A stretch of DNA of 64,000 bases from Lactarius indigo (Eukaryota > Basidiomycota > Agaricomycetes > Russulales > Russulaceae), in assembly GCA_025766275.1 (NCBI GenBank), contig JAFKAC010000027.1, positions 682,001-746,000 of the forward strand, in the 5' to 3' direction. Position numbers and translations under genes: made by a program. Positions 1-8,872 of the stretch are shown one piece after another (the stretch's first letter is position 1; each line of letters begins with the position of its first letter). The notes under the pieces are model-generated. The model worked only from the letters and a program-made list of their open reading frames with translations. It searched no databases and was not told the origin of the DNA.

Positions 1-1622
1 GACTGAGTCTGCATAGGACCGGCGAGGTCACTGTGCACGATCTCAAATTGACGAGTTGTCCTCTTGTTGGAGGACGCAGAAAAGGGTTGGTGAGTGGACT
101 TGCCCATCTCGCACCCACGGCAGACTGTGTGGGCCGTGGTAGAGCTATCTATGTCCATGCCAGTAGTGGCAGAGGGACCATGCGCCTTTAGCGCCGCAGA
201 GGAGATGTGTCCCATGCGTTGATGCCAGGTATCAAGTGTGGCAGCACTTGATTTTGTGTGGGCGTTGAGGCCGACGCTGGCTGCGTCCAACCAGTACAAG
301 TTGTCCTCAAGGTAGCCTTTGGCCACACACTTTTGGTTGACAGATATTTTAAATGAGCCACTGTCAAAGGCAATCTCAGCACCCTTTTGTGCTAGGGCGC
401 GTGTCGACAGGAAGCGCGTCTTTACCTGTGGTAGGTGTAGCACATTACTGAGGGTGATAGAGATTCCTTGGCTCGTTGTAAAGACGACAGACCTGACACC
501 CACTTGGTCTATAGTGGACTTATCACCCAGGCGTACAGTGCCTTTAGTTGGGGTGTAGTCCTTGAAGTCAGACCGATGTGGTGTAATGTGGTGTGTAGCA
601 CCACTGTCCATCATCCAACGCACACGCGAGGCAGCATACAAGGCAACACCGATTGATTCAGAGGCCCAATCTATCTTGGGCTCTACGACCTCCGTAATAG
701 AGGCGGTGGTAGGTACTAGGACATGACTGTTGGCAGCCTTGTTGCCTGCTTTCTCCTTCTCCTTTGCGTCAGCCTCATCCTTCTTCCTCTTCCTGCAGTC
801 AGGTTTGATGTGACCCTTTTTGTTGCAGTAGTGGCAAGTTAGACCAGAGTGGTCCTTCTTGCCCTTTTTGCCCGTCGGCTTGACGGGGGCCACCTTGTTG
901 AGGGAAGAGCCAGAGGGCCCAGCTCGACGAGCTTCTTCTGACACTATGCGCGCAATTATTTCAGCGTGCTTGAGTGCGGAGGGGGCCCCACTAGCGAGGA
1001 TGGTTGAGGCCAACACCTCATAAGAGGGCGGCAGTGCGTGGAGGAGAATGAGACAGAACTGAGTGTCAGTGACACCCATCTGTGCGTTGGAAAGGGCAAC
1101 CCGCAGCTCATTGAGCTTGGCCAGCTGAGTGGCCATGGGTGCGGAGTCGTCGAGGCGGGCTTGTGTTAACTGGATCCACAGATTAAAGATAGTGGTGCTG
1201 CCCGAAGCACCAGCATATACGTCTCTGAGCTTGTCCCACTTGGCTTTGAAGGTGGGATAGGCGGCGTTGTCGGCGACGAGGGAGTAGACGTCAGGTTTGA
1301 GATAAAGGCGGAGATACGCCTTCGCCCGACGTTGTACTGAGTCCCATTCGTCTTGAGGGACATCAACTGGTCCATGGTGGAGGGTGAACACATCCTCTGC
1401 TTCGTGCAGCGTGAGGATGGCTTCAATCGTCCCAGACCACTCATTCCAGTGAGTGCCATCGAACTGTTCAAGGCGAATGCCAGAAGGCATGCCGAACGTT
1501 GCGCCATAGGCAGCAGAGATGCGTGCAGAGGGTGAGGATCCAGTGGGGGGAAGCGTAGAACCCCCCGCAGTAGCAGTAGCACCGGCAGCAGCGCCAGTGG
1601 GAGATGGTGCGCGAGAAGACAT
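1..1622 (-). mobile_element. Ty1/copia gag-pol, N-terminal ~540 codons (runs off left edge)
   Basis: Reading the minus strand from the ATG at 1622-1620 gives one uninterrupted frame to position 1, about 540 codons, with no stop. Domains in order: a Ser/Thr/Ala-rich start; a copia-type Gag region containing WNEW and VYAGASGS; a CCHC zinc knuckle CHYCNKKGHIKPDC (about 816-857); the aspartic protease active site DSGATHH (about 580-600); a GAG-pre-integrase motif WHQRMGH (about 200-220); and the start of the integrase core, HSDLAGP, at the edge. This order of protease, then integrase, with GAG-pre-integrase between them, is typical of Ty1/copia. The rest of integrase, reverse transcriptase and RNase H should lie left of the window. 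The open frame suggests a recent or still intact copy. Its leader and 5' LTR lie at 1,623-3,005. Confidence 0.93.
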
Positions 1623-2404
1623 TGGGATGATTTATCTGTCGCCGAGGAGCAGTCAGCGACAGTGCTTCATAGTTTGCAAGACAAAGATAGAGGGGGATAC
1701 CACTCCTGTCTGTGATTCTGTAAGGCCAGAACGCTAACGCGTCCTGCCTCCTGATAGTATGCCAGTGATACAAGGGCTAGGCCCAGGTTTGGAGAATCCC
1801 TTTGCCATACCATGAGCTAGCTGCCAGCCAGGATGTGTCTAGGACACAGCTCAAATGGTTTGCGTCAGGGGGAAGATGAAGGGATTGCTTTCAGAGCCCA
1901 AGGCTGTCTACCTCAGCCTCCTCGGCCTGTTGGTTGCCTCATCGCCACAAGTGGCTTTACTGAATCCTTTCCCATTGCCGCTACAAGGCAGGTATCTGGT
2001 TGCAGAACACCATAATGGTGAACACCCCCCAGAGCCTGAACCAGGTTTTACACTCCCATGGTGAGGAGATCCTGCGCCCAGTGTGGAGCACCAGAGACAG
2101 CTGGCACTAAGCTCCACAATACACAGCCCAGTGGGCCATGCACGCCTGGATATTTTGATGTTAAGGGGCTACCAGACCCAGTCTCCTTGCGCATAGCGCA
2201 GGGGCTAGGAAAACAGTAGGGGTGAAAGTAGGACTACTGGGCAGTACATACACAGGAGGTTCCTCAGCAGAGACAAGTGGCGCCCCACTGCTCTCTGCCT
2301 TGGGCAAGGCTGGTAAGGCCCCAGACAGACCTTAGCCTGGTGTGTCCTCCTAGGAAGACAGTGACCAGCCAAGTGGAGTGGCTAGGGCACCAGGGCCCAT
2401 AACC
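1623..2404 (-). mobile_element. Untranslated leader of the copia element
   Basis: This stretch lies between the 5' LTR and the gag start codon on the minus strand. I find no convincing coding frame in it. The primer binding site is at its 5' end (2,391-2,404). A leader of about 780 nt is long for a copia element. Confidence 0.6.
2391..2404 (-). promoter_or_regulatory. Copia primer binding site, half-tRNA-iMet type
   Basis: Directly after the 5' LTR the minus strand reads GGTTATGGGCCCTG. This is complementary to the anticodon stem-loop of initiator methionine tRNA (...GGGC-CCAUAACC...). It does not match a tRNA 3' end. The complementarity extends a few bases into the end of the LTR. Drosophila copia is known to prime from a 5' half of tRNA-iMet at this same region. 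The assignment rests on recalled tRNA sequence. Confidence 0.75.
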
Positions 2405-3005
2405 TGATGAACAGCACAAAATAGAGAGCATACTCACAGTGGCAAAGATGACTGTGGTGAGATATGCAGAGAGTGCTTGAAGCAGCAACAGGGAGTTGTC
2501 AGGCAAGTAAAGCAAGAGTGTCTGGCACACAACAGTGAGGAACTGATTATACATTGGAGAGGAGGAAACATACCTGGCACACAACAGTGAGGAACTGATG
2601 TGGACCAGGAGCGTACAAGCCTACTACTTATACTATACAGGGCAGTGACACTATTACAAGGGAAGTAACATAGAGTCACACAATACAAGAGACGTTGTTC
2701 TACATGTGGGACAAAGGAGTGTGCTAATGGAGAACAAGGAGCGCAAAACAAAGAGAGTCCAGACTAAGATGATATCATAATGACATCACAATAAAGATAA
2801 CGCTAGAAAAAGAACAAAGGAAGCAGTACAATGAAGAGTCCGGAGTAGTCCATATGATGTCATTGTACAGTGATGTCATAGAAGTACTAGATTGTACAGA
2901 TCAAACCAAATCTAATCTAAAGCGGTCCTAATTAATCTACAGCAGTCCATATCTGTAAGTCCGGTCCGTTAGAGCCACTAAGTGCGCAAGGGTCACTTAT
3001 CAACA
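2405..3005 (-). repeat. 5' LTR of the copia element (601 bp)
   Basis: On the minus strand the block starts TGTTGATAAG and ends TCATCA, the TG...CA ends expected of an LTR. It is clearly homologous over its length to the plus-strand solo LTR at 46,635-47,245. A TATA-like TATAAGTAG precedes a repeated TCACTGCTGTGTGCCAG-type motif. It abuts the primer binding site on one side and gypsy-like sequence on the other, so the element inserted into the gypsy element. The partner LTR and the far target-site duplication lie outside the window. Confidence 0.88.
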
Positions 3006-3730
3006 CAACTGAGGGAGATGTGCGAGTGACGGCAGCGATGGCAGCTGCTGAGGCTGGCCATGACAATGACGATTACTACCCGGCGAGACACGCCTTCCTT
3101 CGAACAAAAAGCGACCCTACTGATCCCCTCATCACACCCTGGCTCATCTACACCGACGGGTCCCCCATGTATCGAGGACGTGTGCGCGTGCCTGGTGCCG
3201 CCAATCACCGTCCGTTCACCGCCGCCGACGACCCCACGCATGTCATTGCGCCTGAGGGGTTCCGGGCGAATCAACGACCCCATCACATTCACTACCCCAT
3301 CACCGGCCCCGACGGAGTAGAGCGAGACGCGTCGCACATCCAGCTCATCGGAGGAGCCGACCCCATTATACTAGGGGTTATACTGGGGTTGCCGCACGTA
3401 TATGGTAAGCCCTTTTACGCCGAGCCACACGTATCAGCCGCTCTCCGTCCCACATACCCCCACGAGGACCTTGTTGTCTTTGAGGCGGACCGCATCACCG
3501 ACTGCGCGCTCAATCGCATCAACAAACAGTCGCTCACAGCTGAGGTCACGCGCTTCTGTGTGGCTAGCTACGAGCTCGACCGACTCCGCGCACGAGTAAG
3601 CCAACTCCGTGCTATGATAGAGTGCGCCCAAGACAACCGATGCGACTCAATTTACCGCCTGGAGCGCGCCACAGCCCTGGAGTGCATTGCCGACAAACAG
3701 CGCGACTGGCCGGCAAGGGACTTTTGGTGA
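3006..3730 (+). mobile_element. 3'-terminal ORF of a gypsy-like element, 5' end cut by copia
   Basis: A plus-strand frame is open from the copia LTR boundary to the TGA just after codon TGG at 3,728-3,730 (about 236 codons from 3,020). There is no convincing ATG at the start, so this is probably the tail of a longer frame cut by the copia insertion. The product is acidic, with no zinc knuckle, RT or integrase signature that I can see. Features include YTDGSPMYRG near residue 43, GADPIILGVILGLPHVYG near residue 111, and a C-terminal helical part rich in Arg, Leu and Glu. It lies just upstream of a polypurine tract and LTR, so I assign it to the element. I do not recognise its function. Confidence 0.55.
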
Positions 3731-3745
3731 GTCTGGGGTCTCACG

Positions 3746-3760
3746 CTGAGAAGAGGGTGA
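3746..3760 (+). promoter_or_regulatory. Polypurine tract next to the gypsy-like 3' LTR
   Basis: The purine-rich run CTGAGAAGAGGGTGA ends exactly where the LTR begins (TGTCACGATT). That is the position and composition of a plus-strand priming polypurine tract, and it orients the element left to right. Confidence 0.6.
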
Positions 3761-4290
3761 TGTCACGATTCGAGCCGGAGATTGGTTAGTACGGCTGAGG
3801 ACCCTTACTGTACCGGTTGCAACTACGGCGGTAAGGTAGATTAGTTGCGGACTTTACCACGGTGATACGGTAGTGCGATAGGAGATACGGTACGATAGCT
3901 GACTGATGACCGACGCCACTAGTACTGGTACTAGTAGTATTAGGGTTCGAGTTGTTTCTGCGATATGTTGGATGCTACTTTACTGTGACTCATAGCAGCG
4001 CTTGAAAGCCTGCTCTATATGTATTTAAACTGTCTTGTGAAGACCAAGATACGCCATCTTGGTCTTCTTGAATTGTCACTTGTTTCCTTCTCTCTCTTTC
4101 TCTCTCTCTCTCTGTCTTACTGTTTCACGTTCAAACTTCACGCTATCAAGTAGCAAGGACTTGTCAGTGTGCCTCCGAGCATTCACTAAGACAAGGGCAC
4201 AGACCTTCGCGTCGTCGTGACCAAGGCTATTCACTAAGTAGTTACCGCCATTGAGAGCTCAAGTCGAGCTAACATCGTGACGACGTTACA
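3761..4290 (+). repeat. 3' LTR of a gypsy-like retrotransposon
   Basis: The block begins TGTCACGATTCG and ends GTTACA, giving TG...CA ends and a TGT..ACA terminal inverted repeat. It contains a TATA-like CTATATGTATTTAAAC (about 4,013-4,028) followed by a CT-rich stretch (about 4,085-4,125) typical of a transcription start region. To the right the sequence passes directly into a minus-strand DUF6535 coding segment, so the element inserted there and removed that gene's 3' end. The exact right boundary (4,290 or 4,293) is uncertain by a few bases. Confidence 0.75.
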
Positions 4291-6049
4291 TCGGGTGACA
4301 TATCTTGCACATTGAATTTTGAAGCTTCCTCTAGAACATCCGAGAACCAGTGATCTAGCCAGAGCAGTTTCCCGAACTGGCTAAATTGGTGGCCAGCGAT
4401 GTGAATCAAGCTTGTAAGTGACAAGCTGCTGTCTGTGGTGTAGCGTCGGAGGTCAGCTTCTGGGATTCCTAGTTTATTGGGGGTGAAAATAAGCCAAGAG
4501 TTGTTGTGGCGTTGCGCTCTTGCAATAAGACAGGTGAACATGGCCTCTGCAAGTAATTCAGTTTCTCAGTCTCCGCCACTGTGCCAACCTCGCATGACAC
4601 AGATAAATTCAGTGGTTTGCAGTCTGCTATCATGATGTTGACTCTCAGAAATGACCCTGCGGAGGATATGCCAGAATGCTGAGGGAAATTGCAGCGGGTC
4701 AAGGGCTTTCGCACAGATCATGGCCCGGTGGTTTTTGACAGGCCTGGGAAGCAAATCGGATGAGAAAGTGTGTCCAAAGAATCCTATCAACGCATCAGAA
4801 AGTTTGTGTTTGGCCTCATTGGTGAGACTGGGCAGAGGATCTTTGACTACCTTGGAGCTGCGGATGCCGGGTAAGCTGGAAAAGAAGCGCTCCAGTTCGT
4901 GATCTTCGTCCAAACTGTGGAACGTCCACATCAAGGCACGAGCATCAATGTCTGGTTGGGACTCCAGAGCAGTTTCCTCAGCAGTCTTATGCATACCCGC
5001 AAGAGCACTCTGTGGTAACGGCCCCAGGATCTCCTAAAGACTGGACAACAATGGTCAACTGAAAAAATGAACCACCCGCGAACCTGAGAGATGACACATC
5101 ATATCCCAAAAACAATGACCCAGACGGAGGACGAAAGCGATGTATAGTATGGGCTGTCGTGACGAACGATTGGCATCAATGTGTTGGCATCAATGTGATG
5201 CAACCATACAGGACCGTGCAAACGCCGACCCACACCAACACCAACTTGAAAGTCGTGATATAAACGTTGCATAAGAAAACAACCAGGCCGGCGAAGAACA
5301 GGAACAGGGAAATGTGGAGAAGCGCAGGTAATGTTTCGGCCACCCATGGCAGGAGAAACTTGTCAACACCTTCGGCAAAGAACGCACGAATTCGTGCATG
5401 CTTGTGTGGGCTGTAACGTGTCTGAGTGACCTTGAGATATCTTCGTGCCCATTGCTGCAGCAACGTCGCAAGCAGGGCACAGGTAAGACTGATGACCAGG
5501 CTCATGAACCAAAGCGAGTTCACCCAAATTGCGTAGTTTGGTGGAGAGAATTGGGGTGGAGAGGCAGGGAGGGAACTTGAAATGTTAAATTCACTTGGAT
5601 TGGCGATAGTCTGATAGATATTCGCGAGGTAGAAGTTGGAAGTATCTTGTGGGTTCGGTCGGATGTCCTGAATGGATACTGAGATAAACGACGCAACTGC
5701 AGCGGAGAATAAACCAGTCTATGACCATTGAGTATATTGAGTTAGAGTGAAACATAAGATAGAGACGCACGAATATGAGGATCCCGTCGGCATCCGCTTT
5801 CCAGTTCTCGGCCATCTTCTTGTCCTCTTCCTTCGCCATCTCCATGTACATCGAAAAAATAGGCCCGGAGCCATCGACGAAATTAGATGCAGCGTGCCAT
5901 GCTTGATTTTGTCTCAATTGAGGGTACTGGTCACCTGTGGTGACAGCGGGCTAGATGAGAACGGGGAGAATAGAGTCAGGTAGGAAATCAGTACCTTCAT
6001 CAAATCCTGCGCCAGGTGCATTAGTAGGCTCGTGAGGAGCTCGTGACAT
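4291..6049 (-). pseudogene. DUF6535 membrane protein gene, copy 1, disrupted and truncated
   Basis: Exon 1 (5,995-6,049, ATG at 6,049), exon 2 (5,771-5,934, ending ADADGILIF) and the start of exon 3 (from 5,718) match the intact paralogs. Exon 3 is then broken. A 14-bp tandem duplication of the TTGGCATCAATGTG type near 5,168-5,200 shifts the frame after LMPT. A stop follows FGI at about 5,099. An in-frame TGA replaces the CAA of paralogs after HSGGD (about 4,566). Homology ends at 4,291, at the gypsy-like LTR, after the motif FNVQDMS. The P/S/T-rich tail is absent. Introns are 52-60 nt. This copy's 5' end is closest to that of copy 8 (32,865-35,656). Confidence 0.9.
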
Positions 6050-6480
6050 TGAAGACTACGAGGTGAGTCGATTGTAGAGAGCACAAAGAAGTAGGGTAGA
6101 ACGTGTTACAGCCAGAACGACTTATCGCCGCGACCGTGACGCGACACGAGGCTCGACCGAATCGCAAGCGCCGGATGCTCAATGAGTTGTTGTTGCGAAA
6201 TAGGCTTCATTTCTCATATTGAGTACTTTTGAGTCTCTGAACTGCATGGTAACCAAGGGAGTCAACATGCCGCAAGTAAAGACTGGAGAGGGATTGTCGA
6301 ATAAAATCCAATATTGGGCGTTTTTTTGGACGAAAAATCGATTAGCACTGAACCCGAACCGAATCAGTGATGTAACACTACTGTAACTGCTGGCTGCCTT
6401 CCTCTCCCAATCATGCAGCATCGGACCAATTGAACGCTCCTCGTCTCCATTAGCAATTCTGTATACGTGGCTCTATTCTT
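6050..6480. promoter_or_regulatory. 5' flank of DUF6535 copy 1, between divergent gene remnants
   Basis: No convincing gene is visible. The interval is homologous to the 5' flank of DUF6535 copy 8 (about 35,660-36,020 and 36,760-36,830), where a 726-bp mobile element interrupts it. Because the two families point away from each other here, it may have been a shared promoter region; that is inference. Confidence 0.4.
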
Positions 6481-7650
6481 CCATTTCCCAGCGGGTCATA
6501 CTGAGAGGTTCCAAGGAAATTCAAGAGTCAGGCGATGGGTTGCATTGCCGGTCTCCCGCGCCAACGAGGAGTGGGAGATGACACCCTCCGGAAAGTTTTT
6601 TTTAGGAGCGCTTTGCGACCTCTTTCTGAAGCGGAGCATCCGTGCGTCCTTTGCCTCTCTCCGCTTCGCCTGCTGATGCGCCTCACTCTCCATATGAACC
6701 TGTGCACGTCCGCCCCCTCGTTAAATCCGCATCGCAGGCGATACAACTTGCAGTAATTCGACACGACCGCCACTACTTCGTCCGACCCTGACCATCCTAT
6801 TGACCATCTCTTCAAACTCGACACGGTCCTATGCAAGCGCACTCGCTTTCACACGCTTCTCTGGACATCGCCAAGTTGTGGGCTGGACGACCTGCGCACC
6901 TAACAGTATGCGCAAGGAGTCGCTCCCGGAATACTGTATGTGTCGTCATGTCCGCAACTCGAGTAGAGCGCTGGATCGTCAATGGTGCGTCTTTCCTCAG
7001 AGTCCACCCACCCCCCACCCAATTATTTCCTTTCTTCCTTATCGACGCTGCCAAATAAAAAAGCAGTCCGCGTCGGCTTGTTCAGGGCCAAGCCTCCGCA
7101 GATGTATTCGGTCTGAAGAGTCGGTGCTGTTGATCATGCGCCTCACTGGGTGGCCCGCCTGACTCACGGGCGTGCTTAACTTTGTTGCCTTCGGCCAACA
7201 CTGTAGCGGAGGCTGCAGAGCAGTCACGGCGCCGGCAACGAAGCAGTCCGAGACACCATGATGGGATACCCACGTCAGTCTCAAAGTGCACAAGGACCTG
7301 TTGCTCTCGATGTCAACGGCCGCAAGGTTCTCTTAACTGTACGCCACGTACATAATGACTTTAGCTTGTGTTCACTTACTCGCTAGGTAACATGCTATGA
7401 GTTCCCTGTCACTTTAACGTCTCGCAACGTCCTTATTCCCCGGCCTTCAAGCTTCAAGTTTGAGCGGCCCCCAGCCAACGCTGCTCTCGACAAGAGATCT
7501 AATCGACTAGTTTTTGCAGACACTATTGGAGCTGAGAAGATAAACATGGGTACCCAAGTGTATGCAGTCTTCTGTATCACTTCCGGGTCTGCCTATCAGC
7601 CTGCAGTGGGTCGGGGTGATTGGGACTCGTCACTCGCATTTCCCCCCCGC
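6481..7650 (+). pseudogene. Partner-family gene remnant (unidentified), between DUF6535 copy 1 and the tail fragment
   Basis: Plus-strand coding similarity to the blocks at 22,985-24,110 and 36,840-37,930 is visible across several frames. The shared parts are the segment after GAGAGGTTCCAAG, the FLKRS/FSEAG-type segment, the TPSxxFF-type segment, and a C-terminal part containing DKRSNRLVFADTIGAEKI. Stops and frame changes break it. I do not recognise the protein. Confidence 0.45.
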
Positions 7651-7654
7651 TGTG

Positions 7655-7815
7655 CGGATTCACACATTGCGTCATAGTATTCGTACAACATAATAGGAAA
7701 TATATACAGAAGACGAGGAAACGTATCAGCGATGTGATGTCGAGAACCCAATAAGAAAATATATTGCACACGCACATCTAGGGATCTGGGGATGCGTTAA
7801 ATGATATCATACTAA
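7655..7815. repeat. Conserved ~150-bp 3' module, copy a
   Basis: One of about nine copies of a module lying at the 3' end of DUF6535 units. It runs from a TTCGCCA/CGTCATAGTAT-type start, through TAATAGGA and ATATATAC, to ACGCACATCT and GTTAAATGATATCATAC. In intact genes the last part contains the antisense of the final codons and stop (YDIV-stop). Confidence 0.7.
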
Positions 7816-7868
7816 CCATATGAAGGGTGAGGGGGATGATTTCCTGTATCCTCTCCACCAAGAGAGTG

Positions 7869-8786
7869 TCATGGCGGACCTGCAATGGCTACGTCAGTAG
7901 CCAAAGATAGTGACGGCGACGGTAGTGGAAGATCCGGGGAAGCCATAATATTTTCCCGAACCGCCAAAGGGGGGTCAAGAGCGTCCCTTTCCTTGTGCAG
8001 TGCAGCTTTCATGCTGCCCTCCCCTTCAATAACAGCGCCCGGATCAGGTACAGAAGATGGGCATGGACGAAATTGGCCAGGCAAAGCGGGAGCCAGCAGC
8101 GACGAATGAGATTCTGGCGAAGAAGAACCGCAGCGAGATCCTGTCACGGGAAAGTTTAAAGTCGCCTGTGGGCCTGTAGGCGGTACGTAGTCTAGAACCT
8201 GAGTGGGAAAAGGTAGCGACGGAACGTCTAAACATCCGAGGTGCCGCAGCCAGGGATGTGCTGAATGGTAACAACACCAAGTGGGGAGATCGGGACAGGA
8301 GGAGTAGATGCCGAAAGTTCCGGGGCGGGGAGGAATATCATCGTCGAGGAGGTGTTGCGAGTAGTGACTGTATTCGGTGAAGTAGCAGGAATGCGGAAGT
8401 CTACAGTAGATGTCTGAGCGGGGTGGTACGAACGAGGAAGGTGTATCGGGACTGGCGAGTGAAGCAGGGACCAGCTCGGCGTCATCATGCCGGACAGAAC
8501 TAGCAAGGGCATTGAAGGCAGAGTGGTCGTGAATATGGCTAGCTATGCCGCACACTGGATACGCAGTTGGATCCCGCAGAATGTTGTCCCCATTGTCAGT
8601 GGAGGTGGAGAGTCGTATATCGGCTGCCTCGGTCCGGGATGCGTCGCGAACTTGGGCGAAGGCCAGGTGCGAGCGCGGCCTTGCACTCCATGTCCAAATG
8701 CTCTCTCCCCTGAGCATCATGGCGATTCGCTCAATAGCATCCATCCGGGTCTCAATGGCAGTAGTAGCGTCTCCGTGGTTACACAT
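7869..8786 (-). CDS. Detached DUF6535-type C-terminal tail with a unique head (305-codon open frame)
   Basis: A 305-codon frame is open on the minus strand. Its last two thirds match the variable P/S/T-rich tail of DUF6535 paralogs, starting at YPVCGIASHIHD and running through PTGPQATLNF, SSVPDPGAVIEGEGSMKAAL and AIAGP. The first ~80 codons (TAIETRMDAIERIAMML...) have no counterpart in the intact neighbours. No membrane segments or DUF6535 head are present, so it is probably a 5'-truncated relic or a chimera. A near-identical copy at 24,324-25,240 carries a stop. Whether this one is expressed cannot be told. Confidence 0.5.
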   Translation of the reverse strand: MCNHGDATTAIETRMDAIERIAMMLRGESIWTWSARPRSHLAFAQVRDASRTEAADIRLSTSTDNGDNILRDPTAYPVCGIASHIHDHSAFNALASSVRHDDAELVPASLASPDTPSSFVPPRSDIYCRLPHSCYFTEYSHYSQHLLDDDIPPRPGTFGIYSSCPDLPTWCCYHSAHPWLRHLGCLDVPSLPFPTQVLDYVPPTGPQATLNFPVTGSRCGSSSPESHSSLLAPALPGQFRPCPSSVPDPGAVIEGEGSMKAALHKERDALDPPLAVRENIMASPDLPLPSPSLSLATDVAIAGPP

Positions 8787-8872
8787 ATTTTTCCGGAGCT
8801 CGTAAGTATGAAGTTATGTACATCAGGGTACTAGTATCGAGGGGACAACGAGAACACGTGTTCTATCATACT

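Noticed and set aside
1166..1582. 138-codon minus-strand frame overlapping gag
   Set aside because: It is in a different frame from the continuous gag-pol reading frame with its zinc knuckle and protease motifs.
3756..4298. GGTGA at both sides of the gypsy-like LTR (3,756-3,760 and 4,294-4,298), resembling a target-site duplication of a solo LTR
   Set aside because: The left flank is not DUF6535 sequence but a purine tract and an element-like ORF, so the LTR is the 3' end of a larger element. Ending the LTR at 4,293 would also destroy the TG...CA termini.
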